Below, piece by piece: positions 8,723 to 18,188 of a DNA stretch of 64,000 nt; position 1 is the first letter of the stretch; each line of letters opens with the position of its first letter. A model generated the notes under the pieces. That model searched no databases, was not told where the DNA came from, and was given only the letters and a program-made list of their open reading frames with translations. The DNA lies in NCBI GenBank assembly GCA_947494715.1, contig CANLWG010000013.1:62001-126000 (forward strand). The letters are read 5' to 3'. Made by a program: the position numbers and the translations under genes. Source of the DNA: an uncultured Flavobacteriaceae bacterium (GTDB lineage Bacteria; Bacteroidota; Bacteroidia; Flavobacteriales; Flavobacteriaceae).

Positions 8723-11700
8723 TTAGTAATTGATGAATATCCATCCATCCAAAGGTGCAGAACCATTCCTTAGGTCAATAACATAATAGTAGGATCCGGC
8801 AGGTAGATTTTCCGATTTGGAACCATATCTACCGTTCCAATCGTTTTTATAGCCTATGGCCTTAAAAACTTCATGTCCATATCGGTTGTAAACGGTAACC
8901 ATGGCGTTTGGATAATTTTCAATGCCCCGTACGATCCAAGTATCATTAATATTATCACCATTGGGTGTAAACGCCTGTGCCGAGGTTATGGGTTGTTCTT
9001 GTCCAACGCCGGCATCATTGTCATCGATATCGGTATTGGCACCTATTCCGTCCCCGTCCTCGTCTACACTTTCATTCGGGTCGTTTGGAAAATCATCACT
9101 GACATCGGGGACTCCGTCACCATCAGTATCGATACTATCGTCCACATCGTCGTTTTCATCGTTTATGCCATCGCCATCACTATCCGTACCATTGTCTATC
9201 GTTCCATCTCCATCCACATCGGCATCTTCGCTATCCGGGATGTCATCATTATCATCATCCGTATCCGAATTGTCACCGTCCCCATCACCATCGGTATCGG
9301 TATCCTCATTCGGGTCGGTGGGGAAGTCGTCCTCTGTATCTGGAACACCATCGTTATCATCGTCGCTATCTTCGGAATTAGGAATGCCATCACCATCGCT
9401 GTCCAATGGTTCATTTGGATTCTCATCCTGGGTATCCGGAATCCCGTCGTTATCGTCGTCTGTGTCCGTATTGTCTCCTATACCATCCCCGTCAGTATCG
9501 GTATCCTCGCTGGCATCCAATGGGAAGTCATCCTCCGTATCAGGTGCGCCATCCCCATCATCATCGGTATCGGCATTATCACCGGTTCCATCTCCATCCG
9601 TATCCATGTCTTCATTTGCATTCAATGGGAAATCGTCATCGGTATCGGGGGTTCCGTCCCCGTCATCATCGGTATCAGCGTTATCGCCGGTACCGTCATC
9701 ATCGGTATCCGTATCTTCATTTGCATCCAATGGGAAATCGTCATCGGTATCGGGCGTACCATCCCCGTCATCATCGGTGTCCGTAGTGTTACCTATGCCA
9801 TCCCCATCAGAGTCCAGATCATAGAATGTACCGTCCACAAAACCCAAGGGCACTGATGGATTGCCGGCCTGATCCCGCGCAATATCGGTAAGATCATTAA
9901 AAAAGACCAGTTCACCTGGAATCAGCGGAGTTACCGGAATGCGATATACCAACCCAGGGGTTATAACTTCCATTGAACCTAATTCGGCAGTAGGCTGTGC
10001 ATTATCAGGGACAACCCCTATGGGTGCGGGAGCTACATTTTCAACAGCTTCGGAGAATTGTAATTCCACGTCAAAAGGCCCAAAATAAAGTGACTCTGCA
10101 ATGACCAGGCTAGGCACCGGTGCAGTAATATCTACCGTTACCCAACTTCCATCAGTAGTCGTAGTCACCTCAAGATTGTAGCTTCCCCCATTTGCGGTCA
10201 ATGTAAAGTTCACCGTGCCCTCATCGGTATCCGGACCTACCTCTATCCAGCCTTGGTAGGCACTTCCATTATTTGGTGTACCGGTAAAGGCCAAAGCCGT
10301 ACCGAAGTACTGCAAAAAAGCATTGTCTACCGGGCGATTGAAGGAAAAGTCAAAAATGACCCTATCGCCTTCCTTGGCCCATTCGGGCGAAGCATTATCC
10401 GAACTAATGGATAAGGAAGTGACCAACAAATCCGTAATAATCGTATGATTGGCACTGGTAAATGTCGCTGCTGGGTTTCCCAGGGCATCTTGATAGGACA
10501 AGGTGATGTCATATGTTCCATCGGAAAGGGTGGGATGGGTAGCTGAAATTACCTGCGACAGTGAGACTACATCCACCTGGGGGTCCCAAATAAAACTATT
10601 CAATAGACCTGGGACAATTGCGGTATCATCCAGTTGAAGAACAATCGGACTATTGGGATTGTCATTTGAAGTAAAAGTCAAGGTTACACTACCTGGCAGA
10701 GGTGCTTCCGGGAGTACATATTCAACTGATAATTGGTCATATGAGGTGGCATTTCCAATGGGTTCATTGAGTTGTGGTTGGTTGGTTTGGGTATCCACCA
10801 AGGGGTTGGGATCCTGTGCATCCACCAGGCCGTCATTATCGTCATCGGTATCGGCATTATTACCTATTCCATCCCCATCGGTATCCGTATCCTCTGTACC
10901 ATCCAATGGGAAATCATCATCCGTATCCAAGGTTCCGTCTCCATCGTCATCGTCATCACAAGCGTCTCCTTCATTATCGTTATTGGTATCGGTTTGGTCT
11001 GGGTTGGCAACAGTCAAACAATTATCCACATCGTCCTTGATGCCATCATTGTCAACATCGGTTTCCTTTGAGACTGAAAATCCAGTCCACGCGCCCTCAT
11101 TGAGTGAAGCATCCATTAAGGAGAAACTCAAGTTCATCGTACCATCTGCCAACCCGCTGATGTCGATATCCGTTATTTGGTCTGTCGCTGTCACAATGGT
11201 TCCGCTACCGGAGACATTGCCGCTACCCCCATTGTCTTCAATCAAGTAGCTGTAGGTGGTACCAAGCTCTGCCCTTGCAAAGGTGAAGCTTACTGCTGTG
11301 TGGTTCGAAACATTTATTGGATCTTGGTCTATGGATACCGTATAACCGATGGGTGCTACGACATCCTTGGTTGTGATATCAAAAGCCATTGTCCCTTCAT
11401 TGGCTGCGGCATCCGTTAAGGTAACATTGAGGGCCACATTGCCATCATTCAAGAAGCTGAGGTCAATAAATTCAATTTGGTCCGTAGCGGTCACTATGGT
11501 CCCACTCCCAGTCTTATTGGTACCTCCGTTACTACTAATGAAGGTATAGTTGTAGGTGGTTCCTACCTCCGCCCCAGAGAAGGTGAAGCTTATTGAATTC
11601 TGATTGGAATTGTTGATGAAAGCTTGATCAATGGTAACGGAATAACCGCTAGGGGCCGTGGCATCTTTGGTTGCGGTGTCGGTAGCTGCTATACCCCCAT

Positions 11701-14700
11701 TGCCTGCGGTGTCGGTAAGGGTTACGGATAACGTAGTCGTTCCGTCGCCCAAACCACTAAGGTCTATGCCTGTAATCTGGTCCGTGGCCGTCACAATCGT
11801 TCCGCTTCCGGTAGCGTTGGTTCCTCCACCGTTACTACTAAAGGTATAGTTATAGGTTGTACCTACCTCTGCCCCTGAAAAGGTAAAACTTGCTGCATCA
11901 TGGCTTGAAATGTTTATAGGATTTTGATCAATTTCAACAGTATAACCGCTTGGAGCTATGGAATCTTTATTTACGGTATCCGTAGCTGGAATACCTTCGT
12001 TACCTTCGGTATCCGTTAGGGTTACGGACAAGCTAATCGTACCATCGCCCAAACCACTAAGATCTATTCCCGTAATCTGGTCCGTGGCCGTCACAATCGT
12101 TCCGTTTCCAGTAACATTAGTTCCCCCGCCACTACTACTAAAGGTGTAGTTATAAGTGGTACCGACTTCTGCAGCAGTAAAGGTGAAACTTGTGGCCGTA
12201 CGGTTCGTATCGTTAATTGGATTTAGGTCCATGGCTACGGAATAACCGCTGGGAGGAGTGTCGTCCATATCGGTTACACCTATTGTTATATCCTGTATGT
12301 CCTCTTCTCCGCCCGAATCACTTACCGTTATCTGTAATTCATAGGCATTGTTGGTATCGTTATCGCCGGGATTCTCAAAATCCGGTGATGCTGCAAATGT
12401 GATAACGCCAGTATCGGGATCGATATCAAAGGACCCATTATCGATTCCACCCCCTGAATCAGTACTAAAAACATAGCCAAGCCCCGAACCTTCGGTTTCC
12501 CCCTCTTCATCCGAAGCTTCAACATCCAATACCGTTCCCGAACCATTTTCAGCAAAGTTGACCGTTGCGGTACTCGTAATCTCGGGAGCTTCGTTTACAT
12601 CATTGACCACTATGCTTATCTCTAGGCTAGTGCTTCCATCAACATCGGTAGCGATGACTTCAATATCATACGTGTTATCGGCACCGTCATCCCCTGGGTT
12701 TTCAAAATCCGGGGAAGCCAAAAAGGTCAATGCTCCGGTATCGGTATCGATACTGAACAAGTCATTGTCCCCGCCTGAGGTCAAAGAGTAGGTGATGCCT
12801 GTATCGCTGACACCGCCATCCCCATCGTTGGCCTGTACGTCCGTTACCGTTAAGGTTTCATTTTCATCGTAAGAAAGGGAGGCCTTGATGTGAAATTCTA
12901 TCACTCTATCCGTTGCTCCAATGGTAAAGAATTTCGACCCATTATCATTAAAAGCCAGACCATATGGGTTGCCTTCCGCACCACTAGTGTCAAAACCGGA
13001 ATCCGTACCTGCAAAGTCAGCAGAAGATATATCGAATGGGGTCAATAGGTCATAAACCAGGAGATCTCCACCAATGGCAATGACAAACATCTTTGTGCCA
13101 TCAGGGTTGAAAACGAGATCCATAGTATTATTGCTCTCGGTGATGTTATAGGATTGTACATAGGTTGCCGAAAACGGATCGTAGGAAGTCCCCAAGTTGT
13201 ATTCCAAAACTTCCTCGTTTATTAACAAGTACATTTTATTCCCTGCCGAAGCGAATGCCATAGCATCAAAGTTGCTTCCCTGGGTTGGGGAAAAAGTCCT
13301 TTTATTCGTAGCACTGCTCAAATCATAGGCCGGACTTAAGGTATATTCCACGATATTCGTGCTGGAGTTACTACCCGTATAGAACAGTTTTGTCCCATCT
13401 CCATTAAACTCTATGTCCAGGGGTCTTCCGCTCAATCCTGTTAGGTTGGTCACATAACTTGCCGGGGAAACATCAAAAGGGGCGGTAAGATCATATTGTA
13501 CAATCTCACTGGAGAAAATACCGCTGGCAAATAACTTTGTTCCGTCATTACTAAAGGCAATACCGTAGGGTGAGGGCAAATGCGAGGAAACCGTCAATTC
13601 TTCAGCGCTTCCGGCATGTTCGGCCGCTGATACATTGTAGGCGCCCGATGGAGCGGTAAATACGGGTAAATTAACATCCTCATTGGTCAAGGTAATAGCT
13701 ACTTCCTTATCGGTCAGGGCATCAAAGGCATCATCGGAACTTGCATCGTTTATAACTATTGTTATGGTTGCGGAGTCGTCCCGAACCACATCATCATCAA
13801 CACCGGTTACCGTAACCGTTTGGGGAGTATCCCAATCGGTAACAGTGAATGTAAGCTGGGCTATGTCTACTATTGCTTCACCGGTATCATTACTGGTGAT
13901 GTCCAAAACAACATCACTCGTTGGTTCCGTATCCAGTACTACGGTAAAGGTGCCCGTGCCGCCATTTTCATCAATGGTCAAAGTAGTTTCACTTACGGTA
14001 AAGTTGGCGGTATCGTCATTGGTCAGGGTAAGGTCCACTGTCTTGTTTTCAAGGGTATCAAAGGTGTCGTCCGAGGCCGCATCGTTTACCGATATGATAA
14101 TACTTACCGTATCATCACGGTCAATATCGTCATTTACCCCGGTTACCGCAACGGTCTGTGGAGTATCCCAATCGGAAGGCGTAAAGATTAACTGACCTTC
14201 GTCTACCGTAGCCTCATCCGTATCATTACTTACCACGTCCAACACAACATTACCTGACGGCCTTGCTTTGAGTACAACAGTAAATGTATCTGTGCCGCCG
14301 TCTTCGTTTATGGTCAAAGTTGTTTCACTGGTTTCAAAACCGGCCGTAATGCCCACGGCAAAAATATCATCATCTGTCGATTGCGGACCAAACGCTTGTG
14401 TGTCAAATATCACATCTGTGGCCAAATCGTTCAAAGATTGATATCGTGCGACGCCAAAGTGTTCCGTGACGCTGGTGTTCGTTCTCAGGAAAAATTCCCC
14501 GTCATGAAAAAATTGGTCTTGAAAGTTAAACGAGGTAGCGAAATTTGTTAAGGAACCATTGGTGTTGTTTACCATATCCATAAAACTGGGATAGGAGGTA
14601 ACCCCGGCGGTTCCTGTGGTTGATCTCGTTCTAAAGAACTCATTTCCCGAGGCAAAGAATTCATCATTTGAACTCCACGTCTGAGATAAATTAAATGTGA

Positions 14701-17700
14701 CCCCATTGGTATTGGCGGCCAAATCTTCCAAGCTGGGATATCGGACGATGGCATCAATGACACTATTGGTTCGGTAGAAGTAGATACCATCGGCAAAGAA
14801 ACTATTTAAAAAAGCTTGATTTTCTCCAAAGACAGTAAGAGTGCCATTGGTATCGGCAATAAAATCGGTATAAGAAGGATATGAGGTAATGCCATCCGTA
14901 GTGGTATTGCTATCGCCCGTGGAACGGGTACGGAAATAGGCGATATTGGCAACGGCAACATCTGTAATGGCCAGGGCTATGTACTGTCCGTCAGTGGGAT
15001 TGATTTCCGCTACATACAATCCCGCGTCCCTATCGTAGGTCAGTGCTATTGATGTATCGGTATCGTCAAAGGAGATGTCATCCGAGATAACCAATGCCGG
15101 CTGTCCACCGGATGGAAAGGTCGCATTGGAATAGGGTATGGCAAACCATACATTGCCTACAGTGCCCGTTTCCTCAACTTTCCAAACCCTATCGGAACGG
15201 TTGTTGGATCCTCCATCAAAGCTTGAGGCAAAAGAGTTGTCCGTACCATTGTTATGGGACATCATCATAAAGTTGCCATCACCTAGACCGGTACGCCCTC
15301 CATCTTGGTTTGGTGTAGAAAAATCCTGGGTAGTAGCTAGAATAGGGCCGCTGGTAGAATTGACGGAACGCGATATTTTTTGATTAAGACCTGAACCGTC
15401 ATCTTGGCCGATACCGAAAATACCAGTAATATAACCTGAATTGCTCGTCGCTGTCCAGATTGTGGTTGTACCGTCCGAGGCTATATAGTTTTGTGGGGTC
15501 GATTGATCTAAAGCAATTCCATATTTTAATGCGAGATACGATTCTACCCGTTGCTTTTCATTTAAAGTGAGCACCCTTTCGTACGTCAAAACTTCTGCAA
15601 TCTGTCCATCCCATTCATTGTCACTCCCAATACCGGAATCACCATCCCCTAAAGAGAATTTATCGACACCTATCGGGATTGGTCCGTTTGTTGAATTTCC
15701 TCCGGCGATTTCATATTCCTTCCCATCAATGTAGGCATTGTAAAGGGTATTTATGGTAGAGGCGTTACCGTCATAGTCAAAGCCAAAAATCATGGGGTCA
15801 GTGGTTCGTATGTCCTGGGACGTAACTAGGTAATTGGCCGAAGAATCACCATTGGCACCAAGGGTAAACGTTCCGTTGTTACCAGTTGTCTGACTAATAA
15901 AAACTTGTTCACTACTGTCATCCGCTGTTTCTGTATCTATCCATCCCCTGTACCCCACGGCATTCGCCTTGATCACCGAATAAATGGTCAGTTGTTGATC
16001 CCCTTCAAACCAAGGTACATTGCCATCATCCCAATCAATGCGGTCATCATCCCCATCAAAGTCAACCGAGGGGTTGTAGTTTACGGAATTCATCCTAAAA
16101 GTGGGTGTCCCCACAACAACGTCATCCAAATGGTTACCACTGCTAGAATTATCGTGCCATGCCTGCACAACATCATTATCTTCCGTAGCATCGTTACTGT
16201 CTCCAGAGGTATTGGCATCTTCATAAGTTCCCGCATCCGCCTTTATCCAAAATTCAAGACTCGTAGCTATTCCTCCCGGCGAAGGGTGTATGGCCAAAGC
16301 TATATATATGGGGGTATCGGTTTGCAGATCAAGGGTGGTATTCGTACCTAGAACCACATTCTCAAAAAGTATCTTGTTTGAGGAAAGTGCCCCTCCGGAT
16401 ATAAACTCTGCATTGGAAAAATCACCATCATCATCTACCAGCATAACAAAACTAGATTCCTGTAGCCCATTCCATAATGTCGGAATATCAAATTCAAAGT
16501 CCAAGGGTTGGTTTCCCAATGCGTTATTACCATATTCCTGCAATGACCACGTTTTGTCTAAGCGTTGAAAGGAGATACCGGTAGGCACATTATCATTACG
16601 GGTCTCCGTTCCTCCGTTGTCTGAAAAGGCTATGTAATTTCGATTAATGTTGTTGTCCGCGTCTTCCACGGATAGTATGAAACCATTACTTGTGTCCGTA
16701 TTTCGTTTGTCCGTTACGCCCCCGCAAATAGCTTCATTTAAGCCGATACCGGCCGTTATATTGTCATAGGCAGAATTTAAATTGTCATCATATAACGCTG
16801 CAAAAGATGAGGAAAAGTCCTTGCCGTATTTGTCACCTAAATATTTATTGACCTCGCTCAGCTCGCAATCGGTTAGAATGCGGTCATAGATGATAACCTC
16901 GGAAATTCGGGAATCGTTAAAGCTGTTATTATTCCGGTTTCTATTGATATTGTAGGCATAAAACTTATTCCCGTTGTTGGTAAGCGCAGCATCAAAATCG
17001 GATTGGGTACCATCCACCAATGCTTCCGTTCCGTTGTTATCCGAGCGAAGGGAATAGAGTTTCAGCTCATTTTGTTTTTCCGGCTCAAAGTCGAGAAACT
17101 TTACATTGGCCCCATTATTGGATTTAAAGACGAAGTCGTCTCCAGTAGCTGCGGAAACACTGATTTGAAAATGGTTATCATCGGCAAAGGTATCTCCGTT
17201 GGAAAAAAAGGAATGATCTATACCACCATCGGTCAATTGCTCAAAAACGATGAATATGGTATACTCCCCTTCCCATCTTTCCCCATTGCCACCGTTGGTT
17301 TCCGGCAAAGCTATTCTAAGATGATCTTGTTGGTTCCTTGAAAATTCCAAGGTAGGTAGGTTGTTACTTACCGCCCCCCCATCTGCTATATAGGTTGGGA
17401 ATTTGGTAGGATCCGTATTGGAAACATGGGAGTTGAGGTTGGACTTATCCAACCACAGTTTTATTTCTGTTCCAGTGTAGTCCGTAACTGGATTGGCAGT
17501 CTCCAATTCCGCGATACTTTGCCCAACAGTTACCGTTGTGGTGGTATACATGGTAGTTTTGTCATTTGCGTCCAGCCAAAGCCTTAGATTGGTATTCAAA
17601 TCACTGGACACCGTGCTTCCGGATGAATTGTCATTTACAGTACCATTGGGTTGTGTTTGGGCGACAACATTTAGGAAGCTTATGAAAGCGAGACCTCCTA

Positions 17701-17746
17701 AAAAGAAGGTCTTTGGATGAAAAAAATTACGGTTGGTCATGGTCAT
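8723..17746 (-). CDS. Giant modular secreted protein with T9SS type-B C-terminal domain (3007 aa)
   Basis: A signal peptide (about residues 1-29, ending VVAQ) is followed by modules. Two LamG-like lectin regions come first (about 45-320 and 490-750; each ends in a YDRIL or YERVL helix then LxxKYG), then a linker typical of flavobacterial surface proteins (750-925). Four ~50-aa repeats containing YFRTRS and YPS follow (about 930-1130), then two Calx-beta-like repeats (1135-1355) with SDWDTPQTV motifs. Next come a repeat propeller (1355-1620; NDGTKLF), two cadherin-like domains (1625-1830) and four ~100-aa Ig-like repeats (1830-2220). Acidic thrombospondin type 3 calcium-binding repeats (2225-2315 and 2640-2905) flank a further Ig-like part. 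The last ~95 residues are the CHU_C/gliding-motility-type T9SS domain (AFTPNGDNINDTW, YNRYGHEVF, GSYYYVIDL). Export by T9SS and a role in adhesion or glycan binding are inferred from these parts. No catalytic domain is visible. Confidence 0.93.
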   Translation of the reverse strand: MTMTNRNFFHPKTFFLGGLAFISFLNVVAQTQPNGTVNDNSSGSTVSSDLNTNLRLWLDANDKTTMYTTTTVTVGQSIAELETANPVTDYTGTEIKLWLDKSNLNSHVSNTDPTKFPTYIADGGAVSNNLPTLEFSRNQQDHLRIALPETNGGNGERWEGEYTIFIVFEQLTDGGIDHSFFSNGDTFADDNHFQISVSAATGDDFVFKSNNGANVKFLDFEPEKQNELKLYSLRSDNNGTEALVDGTQSDFDAALTNNGNKFYAYNINRNRNNNSFNDSRISEVIIYDRILTDCELSEVNKYLGDKYGKDFSSSFAALYDDNLNSAYDNITAGIGLNEAICGGVTDKRNTDTSNGFILSVEDADNNINRNYIAFSDNGGTETRNDNVPTGISFQRLDKTWSLQEYGNNALGNQPLDFEFDIPTLWNGLQESSFVMLVDDDGDFSNAEFISGGALSSNKILFENVVLGTNTTLDLQTDTPIYIALAIHPSPGGIATSLEFWIKADAGTYEDANTSGDSNDATEDNDVVQAWHDNSSSGNHLDDVVVGTPTFRMNSVNYNPSVDFDGDDDRIDWDDGNVPWFEGDQQLTIYSVIKANAVGYRGWIDTETADDSSEQVFISQTTGNNGTFTLGANGDSSANYLVTSQDIRTTDPMIFGFDYDGNASTINTLYNAYIDGKEYEIAGGNSTNGPIPIGVDKFSLGDGDSGIGSDNEWDGQIAEVLTYERVLTLNEKQRVESYLALKYGIALDQSTPQNYIASDGTTTIWTATSNSGYITGIFGIGQDDGSGLNQKISRSVNSTSGPILATTQDFSTPNQDGGRTGLGDGNFMMMSHNNGTDNSFASSFDGGSNNRSDRVWKVEETGTVGNVWFAIPYSNATFPSGGQPALVISDDISFDDTDTSIALTYDRDAGLYVAEINPTDGQYIALAITDVAVANIAYFRTRSTGDSNTTTDGITSYPSYTDFIADTNGTLTVFGENQAFLNSFFADGIYFYRTNSVIDAIVRYPSLEDLAANTNGVTFNLSQTWSSNDEFFASGNEFFRTRSTTGTAGVTSYPSFMDMVNNTNGSLTNFATSFNFQDQFFHDGEFFLRTNTSVTEHFGVARYQSLNDLATDVIFDTQAFGPQSTDDDIFAVGITAGFETSETTLTINEDGGTDTFTVVLKARPSGNVVLDVVSNDTDEATVDEGQLIFTPSDWDTPQTVAVTGVNDDIDRDDTVSIIISVNDAASDDTFDTLENKTVDLTLTNDDTANFTVSETTLTIDENGGTGTFTVVLDTEPTSDVVLDITSNDTGEAIVDIAQLTFTVTDWDTPQTVTVTGVDDDVVRDDSATITIVINDASSDDAFDALTDKEVAITLTNEDVNLPVFTAPSGAYNVSAAEHAGSAEELTVSSHLPSPYGIAFSNDGTKLFASGIFSSEIVQYDLTAPFDVSPASYVTNLTGLSGRPLDIEFNGDGTKLFYTGSNSSTNIVEYTLSPAYDLSSATNKRTFSPTQGSNFDAMAFASAGNKMYLLINEEVLEYNLGTSYDPFSATYVQSYNITESNNTMDLVFNPDGTKMFVIAIGGDLLVYDLLTPFDISSADFAGTDSGFDTSGAEGNPYGLAFNDNGSKFFTIGATDRVIEFHIKASLSYDENETLTVTDVQANDGDGGVSDTGITYSLTSGGDNDLFSIDTDTGALTFLASPDFENPGDDGADNTYDIEVIATDVDGSTSLEISIVVNDVNEAPEITSTATVNFAENGSGTVLDVEASDEEGETEGSGLGYVFSTDSGGGIDNGSFDIDPDTGVITFAASPDFENPGDNDTNNAYELQITVSDSGGEEDIQDITIGVTDMDDTPPSGYSVAMDLNPINDTNRTATSFTFTAAEVGTTYNYTFSSSGGGTNVTGNGTIVTATDQITGIDLSGLGDGTISLSVTLTDTEGNEGIPATDTVNKDSIAPSGYTVEIDQNPINISSHDAASFTFSGAEVGTTYNYTFSSNGGGTNATGSGTIVTATDQITGIDLSGLGDGTTTLSVTLTDTAGNGGIAATDTATKDATAPSGYSVTIDQAFINNSNQNSISFTFSGAEVGTTYNYTFISSNGGTNKTGSGTIVTATDQIEFIDLSFLNDGNVALNVTLTDAAANEGTMAFDITTKDVVAPIGYTVSIDQDPINVSNHTAVSFTFARAELGTTYSYLIEDNGGSGNVSGSGTIVTATDQITDIDISGLADGTMNLSFSLMDASLNEGAWTGFSVSKETDVDNDGIKDDVDNCLTVANPDQTDTNNDNEGDACDDDDDGDGTLDTDDDFPLDGTEDTDTDGDGIGNNADTDDDNDGLVDAQDPNPLVDTQTNQPQLNEPIGNATSYDQLSVEYVLPEAPLPGSVTLTFTSNDNPNSPIVLQLDDTAIVPGLLNSFIWDPQVDVVSLSQVISATHPTLSDGTYDITLSYQDALGNPAATFTSANHTIITDLLVTSLSISSDNASPEWAKEGDRVIFDFSFNRPVDNAFLQYFGTALAFTGTPNNGSAYQGWIEVGPDTDEGTVNFTLTANGGSYNLEVTTTTDGSWVTVDITAPVPSLVIAESLYFGPFDVELQFSEAVENVAPAPIGVVPDNAQPTAELGSMEVITPGLVYRIPVTPLIPGELVFFNDLTDIARDQAGNPSVPLGFVDGTFYDLDSDGDGIGNTTDTDDDGDGTPDTDDDFPLDANEDTDTDDDGTGDNADTDDDGDGTPDTDDDFPLNANEDMDTDGDGTGDNADTDDDGDGAPDTEDDFPLDASEDTDTDGDGIGDNTDTDDDNDGIPDTQDENPNEPLDSDGDGIPNSEDSDDDNDGVPDTEDDFPTDPNEDTDTDGDGDGDNSDTDDDNDDIPDSEDADVDGDGTIDNGTDSDGDGINDENDDVDDSIDTDGDGVPDVSDDFPNDPNESVDEDGDGIGANTDIDDNDAGVGQEQPITSAQAFTPNGDNINDTWIVRGIENYPNAMVTVYNRYGHEVFKAIGYKNDWNGRYGSKSENLPAGSYYYVIDLRNGSAPLDGWIFINY
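9030..9830 (-). repeat. Thrombospondin type 3 repeat array inside the giant gene
   Basis: The DNA codes for runs of DxDxDGxxD with DFPLDANED-like links. Several units repeat every 105 bases (35 residues), for example the two copies of CAATGGGAAATCGTCATCGG starting at 9623 and 9728. The acidic pattern is that of calcium-binding TSP3 repeats, which form a stiff, Ca-dependent stalk. A shorter block of the same type is at about 10800-11070. Confidence 0.9.
11080..12260 (-). repeat. Four tandem ~100-residue Ig-like repeats inside the giant gene
   Basis: Four copies of a ~300-base unit encode SGYSVxxDxxxIN, SFTFxxAEVGTTYNYTF and GTIVTATDQITGIDLSGL. Adjacent copies are highly similar at DNA level and spaced by 300 bases (compare about 11660-11850 with 11960-12150). 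This suggests recent duplication or gene conversion. Confidence 0.9.
14360..14960 (-). repeat. Four copies of a ~50-residue aromatic repeat of unknown family
   Basis: Between about residues 930 and 1130 of the giant protein, four units of 47-55 residues share (Y/F)FRT(R/N)S, a Gly or Val then (S/R)YPSxxD, an NTNG turn and FFADG or FFASG at the end. I do not recognise the family. The regular aromatic pattern would suit a short beta-hairpin repeat. Confidence 0.75.
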
Positions 17747-18188
17747 ATGCTCTAGAGGCTTTTAATAGGAATGATTTGTGGGTTTGACCCAATACATCGC
17801 CTTGCATCCTTTATCAAGAAATTGCGGCTGTGTACTGAAATATGAATTCGGAAAAGAACTGGTTTGGATTTCCCAGCGTTGGGGGTTGTTGTAAACCATC
17901 TAATTGAAGGCTTATAAGCGGGGGAATTCATAGAATTTATCCTGTTTGATTGATAACTAAAACAGAGACAATTTTATAAAAATTTGTAGTCTAATTCTTA
18001 TTTATGTTGTGAAATATAAGTACTTTGTGTATAAGATTATCGTTAAACGATGTGAAAGAATCGATAAAAGACCTGTTTTTTAAAGGTGATGGCGTTATAG
18101 TGGTCAGTTGAATGTTCAATTTGTGCAGTACCTTTTAGGTTTGCCCCTATAACTTGAGAGAAGTCCAAATGGCCTTTGGAAATACTTG
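17747..18188. other. Intergenic region upstream of the giant gene
   Basis: These 442 bases separate the minus-strand pfkB-like gene from the giant gene downstream of it. No gene is visible. The region should carry the giant gene's own promoter, though I find no clear TAnnTTTG box. It contains the perfect 13-base palindrome ATCGTTAAACGAT at 18039-18051, which resembles the CGTTAACG boxes in front of susC. A small hairpin (CCAAA/TTTGG, 18165-18179) just after the kinase stop lacks a T run. Confidence 0.5.
18039..18051. promoter_or_regulatory. Palindrome resembling the susC-upstream boxes
   Basis: ATCGTTAAACGAT is a perfect inverted repeat with one central base, 293 bases upstream of the giant gene's start. 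It shares ATCGTTAA with the susC-side box at 8333-8340, so a common regulator is possible. This rests on similarity only. Confidence 0.3.

Noticed and set aside
8873-9856. Long plus-strand open frames (also 8922-9824) opposite the TSP3 region
   Set aside because: They are low-complexity Ile/Val- or Ser/Pro-rich products of the repetitive Asp/Gly codons on the other strand; the minus-strand TSP3 repeats are clearly the real coding sequence.
9030-12260. Regular direct repeats that could suggest a CRISPR array
   Set aside because: The units are 105 or 300 bases, code in frame for protein repeats, and lack conserved short repeats with unique spacers; no cas genes are near.
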